NCBI GenBank assembly: GCA_036768485.1
Contig: JAVLUZ010000057.1
Coordinates: 1 to 64,000, forward strand
DNA from: Mermis nigrescens
Lineage: Eukaryota > Nematoda > Enoplea > Mermithida > Mermithidae
Length of the DNA: 64,000 nt
Reading direction: 5' to 3'
Shown here: piece after piece, positions 21,301 through 32,750 of the stretch
Layout: each line of letters opens with the position of its first letter
Position numbering within the stretch: the first letter of the stretch is position 1
Notes under the pieces: generated by a model
What the model was told of the DNA's origin: nothing
What the model saw: only the letters and a program-made list of their open reading frames with translations
Database searches by the model: none
Position numbers and translations under genes: made by a program

Positions 21301-23350
21301 CTTTATTATTTTAACTTTATTTTCCATGCTTCCAATTTTAATTCCGCGTTTTTACGCTTTATAATTAATAATTAAAAAAAGGTTTGCTGAAGACCTGGCC
21401 AGTATCTATCAGCAAAAATAATATAAGGGTACCCAACGGTGCTATGTATAGTCACTGCCACGCGTGCTCAAAGGAAAAAATTACGGAAAACCTTTCAAAT
21501 ATAATTTATTCAATTGTGTTTTCACCTCGTTTCTAGAACGTAGGGATCATAGGTGGGCAGCACCGGAATTCTAAGGTAAGGGGGGGTAGAAAAATTTTCA
21601 AAGGTAAAAGAAATGGTCTTAATGGTGGTCGTATGGCGAAATAAAACACCATTTTTCGACGTTTCTCATCAAGCACTATGCAATGGCATCAAAAATATCA
21701 CTAGAAGAAGCAAAAAAATGTCAAAATTCGAATTCTGGGGGGTATTTTGATTTCTGGGAGTATTTCAACTTCAGGGGCCCCCACGCCCATGTGTGGTAGG
21801 GATATATCCACAAGGTCGTATTTTCACCTCGTAATTTACGTAGGAATAATATCTATGACAGTGTTACTTCGTTGCGTGATTTCCTTAGCCCCTAATAAGG
21901 ACTCCACAACTTATTAACACCAAGTTCAATAAATTCCTAATAATATGTATAAATTTAGGAATTTACGCCGTAATTTTTTAAAGGGAAGACGTGGTTAGAA
22001 GGTAAAACATAGAAAACTTCCAAGTGGATTAAATAAATTCCACTATGTTTTTCGAAGCTAAAAGCAAATCAATTTCTTATTAATTTTAGGGTTTTCCTCG
22101 CAGTCAATAATCAATTTATTAGTAATAAGTATTTTGATTTTGGGATTTCAAAAGATAATCCAATTTTTTAAGCCACTTTTTTAATTCAAGATAGAACGGA
22201 CAATCCCACTCCTGTCACCACAATTAATGTCACGTTACATACTGCGTTAATTATCAAAATATTTGGGGGTGATTTTATTGTTAAATCATTCACAGCAAAA
22301 AGTATAATGTGCAGCTATTAACTAATTAAACTTACAGTGCGTAAGATAAATCCGAAAAATAACGCACCCGATGACACGTGACGATAAGCGGGATTCCTAA
22401 AATGTCCGAAGCCGAAAGCGGCTATTCAGCGTTATTAGAATAATTAATTCAGAATAAACACAATTAACGATGCAGATGGAATTAGGTCAACTGAAAAACT
22501 GAGCGCTTATCTATGGTAATATAAGTTTTTATATTTTTTGTCTTGTGGGTGTGATTAGCTAACACGTGGCTTTCCCTATTGGCTGTTCATTAGCCAGATT
22601 TTCAGATTCTAGATTGTGATTGGTGGTTTAAAGTAGGCGGTGAATTGCGTCATAAGTATCCATATTTTGTTCATCATGTGGTTATATGCAAATTCCTTTC
22701 TGGGCCCAAAATTCATATACTTTCAACATAATTTTATTCATTTTATGTAATAACAGGTGTTGTCTGGTATAAGTGCGTATTTTGTATTGAATTCAATGAA
22801 TATTACGGGAGTTTCTTAGGGTTCAAAAGAATATAATATACTCTGAGTAGGACTATTTAGATTTTGCGGGGGTCATGTGTTTCGAAGGAAATGTATATAC
22901 TTTTCATAAGGTCTGTGTAGTTTTTATGTGAGGTTTCATCTTTTACAGAAAATTAGTATGTTTTGTAAGTAGGTCCTATTGATTTAATATGAAAACAATT
23001 GCTACTCGATTAAAGGAGTATACTTTGAATGTATTCATGTGGATTTGATGGAAGATTAGCCTGGGTGGCTGTTTGGGGTCATTTGGCGCTCTTAACCATA
23101 GGTGTATGGATTCAAGATAAATAACATTAAGCGATTTGATTGATACTTAAATTCCAGACCAAAACTAAAAAAAGACGAAGCAATAAATATAATTTTTACA
23201 TTTAAAAATAAATATTTAGTATACCTGCGTGGTTAAGATACTTACACGATATAAAATTTAAATAAACGCAAAAACACGCATTTTAACAAAAACTATTAAA
23301 AATTGAGTTTTCAAAATTAAATAACACTGCAAATTTTCACTTTTCGTGAC
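21301..23350. other. Unassigned flank, probably 5' non-coding part of the retroelement
   Basis: No gene is seen. It lies upstream of Gag on the minus strand, where a leader and LTR are expected, but no second copy of any part is found near the truncated 3' end at 12998, so an LTR cannot be shown. It contains the MITE at 21548-21795. Confidence 0.3.
21548..21795. mobile_element. hAT-like MITE, CATGGGCGTGG family, copy b (inverted)
   Basis: It starts CATAGGTGGGCAGCACC and ends CACGCCCATGTGTG. The exact 8-bp duplication GTAGGGAT lies at 21540-21547 and 21796-21803. Confidence 0.9.
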
Positions 23351-23720
23351 AAAGTGAATTCGACCTGATTTACCTAATAAATACAACTAATTCCCTGATT
23401 TCACCCCTCCCTAGCTATTATCATCATGCATGTGCATATATGATGCCTTACCCAAAACTTTCGCCCGTATCGTTGAGCACGCTGATTGGCTCCTTCGCGT
23501 CAGTTTGGACGCCAAACTCGACCTCAAGTTTAACGCATAATGCGAGAATTTTGACTTGCTTATACATCCGATTTGGCGAAATAGCTCTGTTACCCTGTCA
23601 TAAGAAGCCAAAGCCGCGTCACTGGATCAATGCAGAACGAGGATTGATATTAAAAATCTTCTGGCTCTTAAAACAGTACTGTTGTCCCAAAGCAAGATCA
23701 TAAATAATTAAGATGGGCTC

Positions 23721-23912
23721 CAGTGGCGGATCCAGGATTTTCCTAAGGGGGGGGGGCGGTACCCCTATGGGGGAGTGGAACCCTGACTTGGGCGGAAAAA
23801 TTAGCTGTTTTAACCCAAAAATCGCTAAAAATCGCTCAAAAATCCTTAATTTTGCGCACTATTTTGGGCCAATGGGGGTGCGGCCACCCCCGCCCCCCTA
23901 AATCCGCCCCTG
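23721..23912. mobile_element. hAT-like MITE, GGCGGATCCAG family
   Basis: The ends are CAGTGGCGGATCCAGG and TAAATCCGCCCCTG. The flanking direct repeat TGGGCTC (23714-23720, 23913-23919) shows 7 bp. The paralogous site near 11320 (GATGGGCTCGGACTC) is empty. Confidence 0.85.
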
Positions 23913-24284
23913 TGGGCTCGAATTCGGTCAACCCTTAGCCGTCCTTATTACTTCAATTACTGAAGTCACGTGGGGAGCACATATTCCCTTAGGGGCTGAA
24001 TTTGATTTTTTCCACAAATCGAGGGAGGAGGGTCAAAAATGTTCAGGCTTTTCGGGGCGGGATGGGGGAAGTCCGACTTTGAGTAAGAACAATCCCCCAT
24101 CCCCGTCTTACATGCACGGGTGAGGTTTTACTTCCTCAACATCTAAGACTCATGTCACTGTCAGGCGATTTTAATTTAATTTCGACTGACTCTTTACCAA
24201 AAAATTGCAGGAATTTCAATAGAATAACAATGGCGTTCTAAAAGATCGCTTAAATATTTATCATCTGCTCAGCTTATCATAGAT

Positions 24285-25271
24285 CAGGCGCGGATCAAGG
24301 AGGGGGTGGCCGCTCCCTCTCCAAAAAAATACTGTTTGAAAATTTTTTGAGCATCATTATTTACCTTAAAGCCTTCTAGCATCGTGTTTGAAGCAGCCAA
24401 AATATACCAGTGCTTCACTTCAATTTAGTGATTTAATGTACATAACTAGACTATTTATCCGTTGAAACTCTAAACGCTGGCTGGACATCGTGTTTAAGAC
24501 TTGTGATGGTTAGCAGCAATTCTTCGTTTCGTTTCGTTTTTCAGTTCAGACCACATTGGCCTGACCTGCTGGCCGTCTTATTTTGGGGGGACCAACACCG
24601 ATTGTTAGGGGTTGCTGGGTCCAAACATGCCAAAAATAGCACACAATAGCGTGTAAAAAGTCCTATTTTTCCGATTTTTCTGAATTTAAGGTTCCAGACC
24701 CCCAATCCACCAACAGCTATGTGCCTGCTGACCTAGCTCTTTGGGCGTGAACCGCCTCATTTCCGAAATGAAAAAGAAATTTTATTCCCCCCCCCAAGGG
24801 ACTCGAAGGGAAAAATGGAAATTGGCAAAGCGCGTCTAAATTATCACCAAAATAGGTTTTTAGCGTGCATTTGAGCAATGCAAACTTAGAACATGGAATT
24901 TCATCCGTGGCTTCACGCTGGATTCAATGTTTGTCTATGTTCCTTGCCATCCATCCTGCTCAAAACCGCTCAAATCTGAGATTCTTACAGAATATGTCAA
25001 TTTTTTGGCATTTCGCGCCAAATTGTTTGTTATCTGTATAATTTTATCCATAAAGCATAACAATTAAATAAAAAGACAAAAGATAAGAAATGACTCAAAA
25101 AGTTTTAAATATTCTCTCGAAATTTTTCTTCGCCGTCTTTTAGAGCTCACCGAGATACGCTCAAAACTGCCGTTACTTTTGCTTATCTTGTTATTGTTCA
25201 CGAGATATCTGACTTCAAATCTTCGGACCGCGCCCCCCTTCTCCATCAAATTTTTCCTGGATCCGCTAGGG
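24285..25271. mobile_element. hAT-like MITE, CAGGCGCGGATCCAGG family, copy 2
   Basis: The ends are as in 11661-12823, with flanks TCATAGAT (24277-24284) and TCGTAGAT (25272-25279). It carries an internal deletion and a degraded nested CAGGCACG-type MITE at about 24569-24731. Confidence 0.7.
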
Positions 25272-25512
25272 TCGTAGATAACACAAATAATGAATTTGTT
25301 TTGAAAAACATTATAAGAAGGCGCTTTTTGCATCAGTGCTTAATCACAAGAAGAAACGAATTTTCGATGAAACCTGAAACGTTTCGGGAAATATAAACAA
25401 ATTTCAATCAAGTTTGCCTTCTGCGCCTGCCTTTATTATTTTCTACACGTTCAGCAAAATATTGGAGCATCTAAAGTCGTTTGTGACGTTATCATATCAC
25501 CAACCATGTAAG

Positions 25513-25659
25513 CAGGCACGTCGCTGGCCGTCCAATTTTGGGTTGACTAAGCCCAAAAAGGCCAAAAATTGCACAAAATAACGTTTAAGAAGTCCTATTG
25601 TTCCGATTTTCCTGAATTTTGAGGGTTTGGACAACCATCCCCCCAGAGATACGTGCCTG
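25513..25659. mobile_element. MITE, CAGGCACGTAGCTGGCC family
   Basis: The ends are CAGGCACGTCGCTGGCC and TACGTGCCTG. The flanks CATGTAAG (25505-25512) and CATATAAG (25660-25667) form a 7/8 duplication. The same insertion is seen at 49944-50093. Confidence 0.8.
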
Positions 25660-26265
25660 CATATAAGGGCTCAAAATTGGGGGTCCCGGAGAGTTAAGGG
25701 GGCTAGATGACCTCCAAGTCTTGTTCAAAAACAGCCAAAAAAGGCCCGAAAACAGCCGAAAAATTCGATTTTTCCACAAATCGGCCGCTACGTGAATGCA
25801 TATCAGCCAGCAGCTTATTCGTAAATCGCCGATAACACAACAGAATGTAATTAAATAAATGGTCAGCGATATAAGGCACTAAAAAATTTAAAATCCAGCC
25901 AATTCAGGACGCATTTTTCTGGTGAAAGTTCCAGGAAAACTTTACATAAATTAGAACCAGGCCGGCCTAAAAATTCTTTCCCTATTAATAAATTTCAAAC
26001 TTAGCCTTTTTAGAGCGCATTTTCAGGACAAAATTTCATCAAAAATTTGGCACAATTAGAACCAAGCCAAAAAAATGTCTTCAGTAAAGCGAAACGAGGG
26101 CGTATTCACAGAATTCCTTGTCCGAATGCTGAAAAACGGTGACACTACAGTTAAAATTGATGAGTAAAAGATAAATCTAAACTGCCACATAGGGGAACGC
26201 CAACCATTTTCTACCAAAACGTAAGTTAAAGCAAACATCACTTACGGATTCTTTATTCAATGCCG

Positions 26266-27560
26266 GATCAGCGCCATGCAATTGAGTTTTCGAACTGTGG
26301 CCACTCGTGTTCTAGTTGAGAAGTGAGAAATGAAGCTCTGATGAAAACACACATAGCATACTTGTACAGGGCAAATGGGGATCCCCAACCGAACTTGGAA
26401 TTTTCTTGTACTAGCAAATTTGTAGAAAAGGTGGTTTTCAAGCGTTTTTACCAATCTGTTTGCTCAAATGTACCTGATTTTTGGCGCTTTGCGCCATTAT
26501 AATTATGTTCCGACTATACTTAGTTCAATTTTTCCGATTTTTTTATTTTTCTCAAAATGTTTTTGCTTTTGTGCTCTAGAAAGACAGAGCGTCGTCGAAA
26601 TGCTGAGAAACAATGTTTTTGACGCATACACATCATTTTTTTGTGCATGTATAGTGAATATGCATCGAAAACATTGTTTTTTGACGTTTTCGCGGATGCT
26701 CCATCTTACTAGAGCATAAAAACATGCAAAAATTTTGAAAAAGAATTTGAAAAAATTCGAACATTTCGAACAATACAATCTATAGGTCCAAACAACAGAT
26801 AGCTAAAAATACTCAAAAGGCACTTTTTCTACCGATTTTCAGGAAGGTTCTGATAACTTTTGAAAAATCACCAATTCTGACTCGGTGATAAAATTTTTGC
26901 GGGTGGTCTAAAAACATTTGCCCCCTCAACCTCCTTCCACAGATCATGCATGTATGGGCGGTAACCCAATTTTTTCAGAAACAGTCGAAAATAAGTGAAA
27001 AAATTGCCTTTTACGCGCTGTATAGCAGCTTACTTGGCATTTATCATTGTATGCTTCCGCTTAAAATCACTTTTGACGCAGTATTTTTCCGGGAAAATTT
27101 TAAAATTTTTGACTTATACGCAAAAGTATTAAATTTCTTTGACTTTAGCAAAAATCTGGCGCTAAGCGCCGGAAGATTCGTGAAATTTAGGCGGATGGAC
27201 GTTAAAAAAGATTGAATTATTGCTTGATCTACTGTATTTGTAGCATTTAACGCTAAACATCGAAAACTTTTCATCGAAAATAGAAGAAAATTATGCAAAA
27301 ATGACTGTTCCTACTATTGGAATTGTTTTGAAATCAATTTCATGGGCAAAAAAATAGCTTCCAGGCCACCAAAAAAATAAATGTAAATAAAACCTTATTT
27401 ATTTCGAAATGTTCCATGTAGAATCAGGATTACGAAAATGATAGTAGGTTTTCTTCACACCCAGTAGTTGCGTGAAGTTTACGCTGAAAGATTTAATCTG
27501 TTTAAATAAGGTAAGGTTTTTTAGTTAAAAAAAGATAATGCTGATGTTCAGAACTATCTT
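26266..27560. other. Unassigned repetitive stretch with one inverted repeat
   Basis: No gene is seen. An imperfect inverted repeat spans about 26520-26770 (arms near 110 bp, centre near 26645; both arms carry GCTCTAG and AACATTGTTTTTTGACG-like strings). From 26945 the sequence resembles the element at 29460-30023, with a GGCGCTAAGCGCC hairpin at 27162. Confidence 0.4.
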
Positions 27561-28281
27561 CTTCATCACATTCTCGGATTGCTGTCATTATTGTGGCATG
27601 TTACCATATACGTTTACTAATTGCTTTACTCAAATCTTGCAAATTAAAAGTAGTGTACTAGCAAAGAAAAATATTCCGATGGATCAAAAAAAGGTGAATA
27701 TAGTTGGAATTACGTTTAATTTAGGATAGAAAAGGTGGCGTGACTAGGAAAAAGCTATCGATGCCTATAGGTGTCAAGAAGAATATGCTCAGCTCTGGCA
27801 TCCAAGCTTCCAAAAATCGAAAGATACGCAGAAAATGCGACTTTTTCTAAGCAACGCAAAAATAGAAGTCTATTCTGCGGCCTCTGGAAGAAATGTATCA
27901 TCTTAAAATAATTCTTACTGCTTGACATAATAGCTTAGAGGCACATTATGTAGCACGACTTTTTGCAGATTTCAATCAACTCTGAGTTGCTTAATATTGT
28001 GGCTAAAAGTGAAATGCTGTTAACAAATGTATATGAAGTTGTTCTTATTTCATTATCCTTAAGCATGTCACTTAGCAGATGCAGCTATTCTGAGCGTCGA
28101 AGTACAAGCAATATTCACATTGAATTTACTATCCCTTTCCAGCAGCTGTAAATGACTATTGAACGCATATAACTTTGATCGATTTACCACTTAAAACAGC
28201 TTTCACTAAATTTATCAGCATAAATTGGCTACAAATGAACGTTAGAAGTCTGATGCAGTTTTGCCGCGCAGCAGCAGCAAA

Positions 28282-28706
28282 CATAGGTGCACAAGGTCAG
28301 GGTCGTCCGGGGGGGGGGGTGAAATGCACAAAAATCTAAAACAGCAAATTTAACGTTCACGATTTTTTTTGCTGTTTTAATGATCAAAATGGTCAAAATA
28401 GTCTATAAAACGTTTTTTCGTGTTAATAACAAATTTTAAAAGCATTTTTAGTCCATTTTGACTGCATTATATCATTTTTAACACTAAAAAATGCAAAAAT
28501 TTATCAATTTTGGGCGCTTTTTGAGTAAAAAGTACTTAAAAGTACTACTCTGGTGCGAAGCGCCGGAAAACTTTTTGACATTTTTACTGATTTTGATGTC
28601 AAAAATGATGCAGAACAAGACCTGTTTGCTCCAAATCGCCGGACAGTACCGGTCTAGCTGACTCCTCAGGGGGGTAATACCCCCTCACCCCCTATGTGCA
28701 TGTGTG
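28282..28706. mobile_element. hAT-like MITE, CATAGGTGCAC family, copy 1
   Basis: It starts CATAGGTGCACAAGG and ends CTATGTGCATGTGTG. The exact 8-bp duplication GCAGCAAA lies at 28274-28281 and 28707-28714. The empty site is at 10630-10637 in LR1a. Confidence 0.9.
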
Positions 28707-29459
28707 GCAGCAAAGTTAATCATAACTGCTTTGATAGGGCTGTAGGCTGTAAGCTATCCATGCCTTGTATTCTTTCTTTAGATTAAAACTTCCTTCCACA
28801 GGACTCAGAATATACTTCGATTTTTGCATTCCTTAAAAAAAGTCGGACTTTTAGAATATTTTGCAATTTTTGTAGGCTTGTATGCCAAAGCTGAGCATAT
28901 TTTCTTTCTTACTTCTATAAGCATCGGTAGCTTCTCCTAGTCCCCACCTTTTGTATCATTAATACAGCGCAATTCTAAGTATATTCACTTTTTGCTCCAT
29001 TGGAGCAATTTTCTTTGCAAGTAATAGTGTATTTCAAGTGAATTCGACCAGATTTACCTAATAAATACAACTAATTCCCTGATTTCACCCTCCTATCTAT
29101 CCTGATTATGTGCATATATGATGCCTTACCCAAAAATTTTGCCGGTATCATTGAGAACACTGATCAGCTGCTTTGTGTCAATCTTGACGCCGAATTTGAC
29201 AGCAAGGGGGCAGTATCTATATTTGCTTCTCAACGATTAATGCCTTTCGCTGACAAACGAAAATTCGTGTTTAGGAGCAGTCGAGAAAATTTAGAAACTT
29301 GATGAACACTACTTTCTCTACAATAAAGTCAATTTTACAACGTGATTCTGCCAAGAGTGTCGAGCTTCAGCGAGAAAACAATATATTACGAATAATCTGC
29401 AACGTAATTTTACTCATTGCACCCAAAGTCGCGGCCAATTGTTTTTCAGATTCTCCATA

Positions 29460-30023
29460 TACTGGCAGATCTAGGATTTTCTCAAGTTGAGAGGGGCCGT
29501 ATCCCAGTTTTTCCTAAAACAGTCAAAAATAGGCCCAAAATTTGCCGTTTGCGTGCGAAATAGCGTTTTTTCGGCGTTTTACTTTGTCTACTTTTATTTG
29601 AAACCGCTTTTAACGCAACATTCTTCAAAAAATTTTCAAATATTGGACACTGTTATGCCAAAAAATCGTAAAATTTCTTTGCAATTTGCAGAAAACCGGC
29701 GCAAGGCCCCGGCAAATTAGAGAAATTCCGGCGAAAGATGCTTAGAAGCTCGATTAGCTGTATTTGCATCATTTAACGCGGAATGTCAAAAGTTTTAAAA
29801 ATTTTTGAAAGTACAAAAAAAAATTTCTGCACTTCAAATAGCTTTAAAATCTAGTCCATGAGCGGAAAATGGCTTCCAGGTTTTTGAAGAAAGTAAGTAA
29901 ATGTCACTAATGGGTATTATCCGGCTCCAAGCGCCGGAAGAATTTCAGAAATTATGATCATTGACGGCCAAAAATCATTGCAAAATTACAGATACATTCT
30001 TATCCCCTTTAAAACCGCCAATG
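29460..30023. mobile_element. hAT-like MITE, GGCGGATCTAGG family, copy 1
   Basis: The left end is TACTGGCAGATCTAGG (worn CAGTGGCGGATCTAGG). The right end is CCCCTTTAAAACCGCCAATG. The flanks TCTCCATA (29452-29459) and TCTCCATC (30024-30031) form a 7/8 duplication. It is at the same site as the copy at 38149-38955. Confidence 0.7.
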
Positions 30024-31609
30024 TCTCCATCTCATTCTAATTCAATAGTTTGATTTCGCTTTTTCATAGAATAAATTTTTTTTTAATTTAGGCATTAGTT
30101 GATGTGCCACTTCTGTGTTGAAACGCAGTAGGTACTACAGCACTCGATCCACCAAATTCTTTTGTACAGGGTCCATTTTCACGTTTACAATTGGAAACCA
30201 GTAATCCGTCCAAAAATTGAGAATTAAAATACGAAAAATTCAGACAAATCGACGATTTGAAAGAATGATAATTTTTAATTGCTTATTTAAGAAAAAATAA
30301 TCTTAGCATACTTGCCCTAAATTCAAGGCAAATTAAAAGACGTCTAACGAGCAAACAATGCTTATCACTAAATCTATAGTTTTCCAAAGTCAAAAGCTCA
30401 GGAAAAGTAGAATGACAAGATTTAGAACCACTAAATTTAGTTATAGCTTTCTTGCAGGTCAATTAAGAATAATGATAAGCACCCTGCGTAACATATTTTA
30501 ATGCGGAAAACTGTATTTTTATGACTTTTTGTTCTGTTGACTAGTTTTGTCACTTTTGTAAGTAAATAACACAAGAATTCATCAAAAATTTTGACTTTTG
30601 TTAAACTCAATTCTAGGCACTTTATGGGTGAAGAAAATAGAAATGTACTAACACCTTTGCTACTTTCGTACCCAATATCATACAGAAAATGTTTGATAGC
30701 TCAAAATCGCCTGACAATGATTCGAGTCTTGGACCCCGAGGTAGCGCTGATACCTCTGTACACGAATATCCTAAAAAATGTAAGCACAGGCCAGGGACTC
30801 GTTTTATAACAGCCCAGTTGATCACTGGAGCACTCTTACTGATGTGTCAACCAAGAATGAACAGCCCACAATTTTGAGAGTGGAACGTTTTTTCCATCAT
30901 TTTTTTAGACAAAAGCTGCAATAAAGCTTGATGGGCGTTTACTGGAAAAACGCCTAGAATTAATCAATTTTTATATTTGTTGAGTGTCAAAAGCGATTTA
31001 ATGCAGCCGGAATGGATAACAATGCTTTAAAAATATGGCTTTACCACAAAAATGTTTTAAGTGGGCTATTTTGACCATTTGTGTGGTTTGAATAGCAGAA
31101 AAAATAAGCGCAATAAATCTATTGGTTTAGACTTGTGAGATTTTTAGCCCTCTGCCGGTGTCTTAACTCAAAGTGTTGATATATCAAGCATTACCCAGAA
31201 AAGTCCAAACTTTTTTGTTGATAAATTAGACCAATAAATGGTGAACGAAACCGATATGGTTGTCAATTGCTGTACTAACCGAGAAAAATGTGAAATTGAG
31301 ATAGTACGTGCCTTACAGTATGGGAATTCAGGGAAGCGGGGGTCAGCCGGGAAAGATTTTATGTAGTGTGTTTTTGGGCAAAAATGATAGGTACATAGAT
31401 GTCATTAGTGTTTTTTCTACACTTCTGCAAATACCTCTTCTTTTTAAAACATAAAAAAATTTGAAAAAATGGAAAAATTCGAGTAAATTGAACAATTGAC
31501 GTTTTTCGGTCTAAAATCAGCTAAAATGAGTTGAACAGCATACTTTCGAAAAATTTTTCGTTAAAATATCAACGGTTTTGGAGGTTCAGCAGATGTTCTG
31601 CGAATTCTG

Positions 31610-32340
31610 CGTTTTGAACAAATTGAGCCATCGGACCGACCCCCAGAATTTGGTTGCTGCCCATGTATATACACGAGTATAGGTCAAATTTCAATCCAAG
31701 TTTGAATCACATTTAATGATTTTTTATTTTTTTAATATTTTTAGCATGCGAAATGCATACATAAAGAGGAAAATGTCACTTACTTTAACAACGAACTATG
31801 CAGAAATTGTGCTGATGACGTACTTATGAACCCTGGTGCTTTTTTTAAAATTTCCAGAACATAAAAAATTACCAGAAATGCGTCATAGCGGCAAAGATAT
31901 GTACGTGTTATTCGGGGGGATGGTTGATTCTTTGAATGGCAACCAAACCAGCCCCCCGCGCAAAAATGACTGCGTGCGACCTACCAGAACTATCTGGTTT
32001 TCGCAAAAATTGTAAAGTGGACTGCGTGCGACCTACCAGAACTATCTGGTTTTCGCAAAAATTGTAAAGTGTGCCTTGTTAAACGTACTTAGGCCGTTCT
32101 CGGCTCTACACATTTTTTGATTATATTTTGTTCAATTTACAGGATTTTTTCCATCCTTTTCGAAATTTTTCATGTTTTAAAGTTCTAGAAAGAACGGGTA
32201 TTTTGCACTTTACCGGAATTTTTAATTTTTTTCGTCAAAATAAATTTTTCTGGAAAATATTCGTAATTACTGATTTTTCAATTTCTTACAAAACAGCCGT
32301 TCCTTCGGGTTTCTAATCATTGCGAGCATCACTAGAAACC
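31610..32340. repeat. Repeat block shared with 53425-53990
   Basis: It starts with CCATCGGACCGACCCCCAGA and includes AGGTCAAATTTCAATCCAAG. It continues to TTTCGAAATTTTTCATGTTT near 32160. No coding signal is seen. The start looks like the right end of a CATGGGCGTGG-type MITE (GCTGCCCATG). Confidence 0.6.
31969..32072. repeat. Perfect 52-bp tandem duplication
   Basis: Two adjacent, apparently identical 52-bp units (31969-32020, 32021-32072) starting ACTGCGTGCGACCTACC. The paralogous block has one unit near 53793, so the duplication arose here. Confidence 0.9.
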
Positions 32341-32359
32341 CTAAACTGGCCAGCGGAAA

Positions 32360-32476
32360 CCAAGTTTTGATATGCAAATTAGCCTGATTTGCATAGTATG
32401 CAAATTAGGCTAATTTGCATATTAGCCTGATTTGCATAGTATGCAAATTAGGCTAATTTGCATATTGCAAACTTGG
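32360..32476. repeat. Palindrome with seven ATGCAAAT octamers
   Basis: Outer arms CCAAGTTTTGATATGCAAAT and ATTTGCATATTGCAAACTTGG enclose two tandem 43-bp units, each itself palindromic. ATGCAAAT or its complement occurs at 32372, 32387, 32398, 32413, 32430, 32441 and 32456. This octamer is the classic POU-domain factor site; whether it functions here is unknown. Confidence 0.8.
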
Positions 32477-32550
32477 TTCAGGGCATGTCTTGGATTCATA
32501 GTGCTGCTCCTGATGATTAGAAGCCTAAAAAGCGCTGTTTGAGGCTTCAG

Positions 32551-32664
32551 ATTGGTGTCAGGGGATGATCTAAGCCTAAGTCAAAGATGGGGCAAAAATT
32601 GCTTTGCTCGCTCTGCAATTTTTGCCCCACCTGACTCAGGCTTACATCATCCCCTGGCACCAAT
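32551..32664. repeat. Long imperfect hairpin, 50-52-bp arms
   Basis: Arms 32551-32602 and 32615-32664 pair around a 12-nt loop (inner pair GGGGCAAAAATTGC with GCAATTTTTGCCCC). A smaller hairpin, GAAGCCT...AGGCTTC, lies just upstream (32520-32548). AAGCCT-type hexamers follow near 32684. It may be the end structure of the Merlin element next to it. Confidence 0.7.
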
Positions 32665-32750
32665 GTGAAGGCACATAACTAAGCCTAAGCCTAAGCCCGT
32701 CTTAAGCTGAACTGAATGATCAGAAAATGTTTTCAACACAACTTACTATA

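Larger units (their letters stand above)
23351..26265. repeat. LR1b: partial copy of the long non-coding repeat
   Basis: It begins mid-repeat at AAGTGAATTCGACCTG (as at 10973 and 47798) and runs in the order of LR1d to about 26265 (as near 50675). Relative to LR1a and LR1d it lacks about 190 bp around 24890 (compare 12265-12455). No conserved coding frame is seen. Confidence 0.65.
27560..31690. repeat. LR1c: partial copy of the long non-coding repeat
   Basis: 27650-29110 matches 9815-11060. 29207-30885 matches the parts of 35650-41660 left after removing insertions. 30885-31360 matches 6630-7090 and 41660-42140. No conserved coding frame is seen. It provides empty sites for the hAT insertions at 35845 and 39489. 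Confidence 0.6.

Noticed and set aside
21301..23350. 5' LTR of the gag-env element
   Set aside because: No matching second LTR is found, and the 3' side is cut at 12998; TGGCAGTGAC on the minus strand as a primer site is too weak alone.
10970..25435. The retroelement as an insertion with a 2-kb target duplication (LR1a end and LR1b start overlap)
   Set aside because: LR1a is more similar to LR1d than to LR1b and LR1b lacks about 190 bp, so the two flanks are separate older copies.
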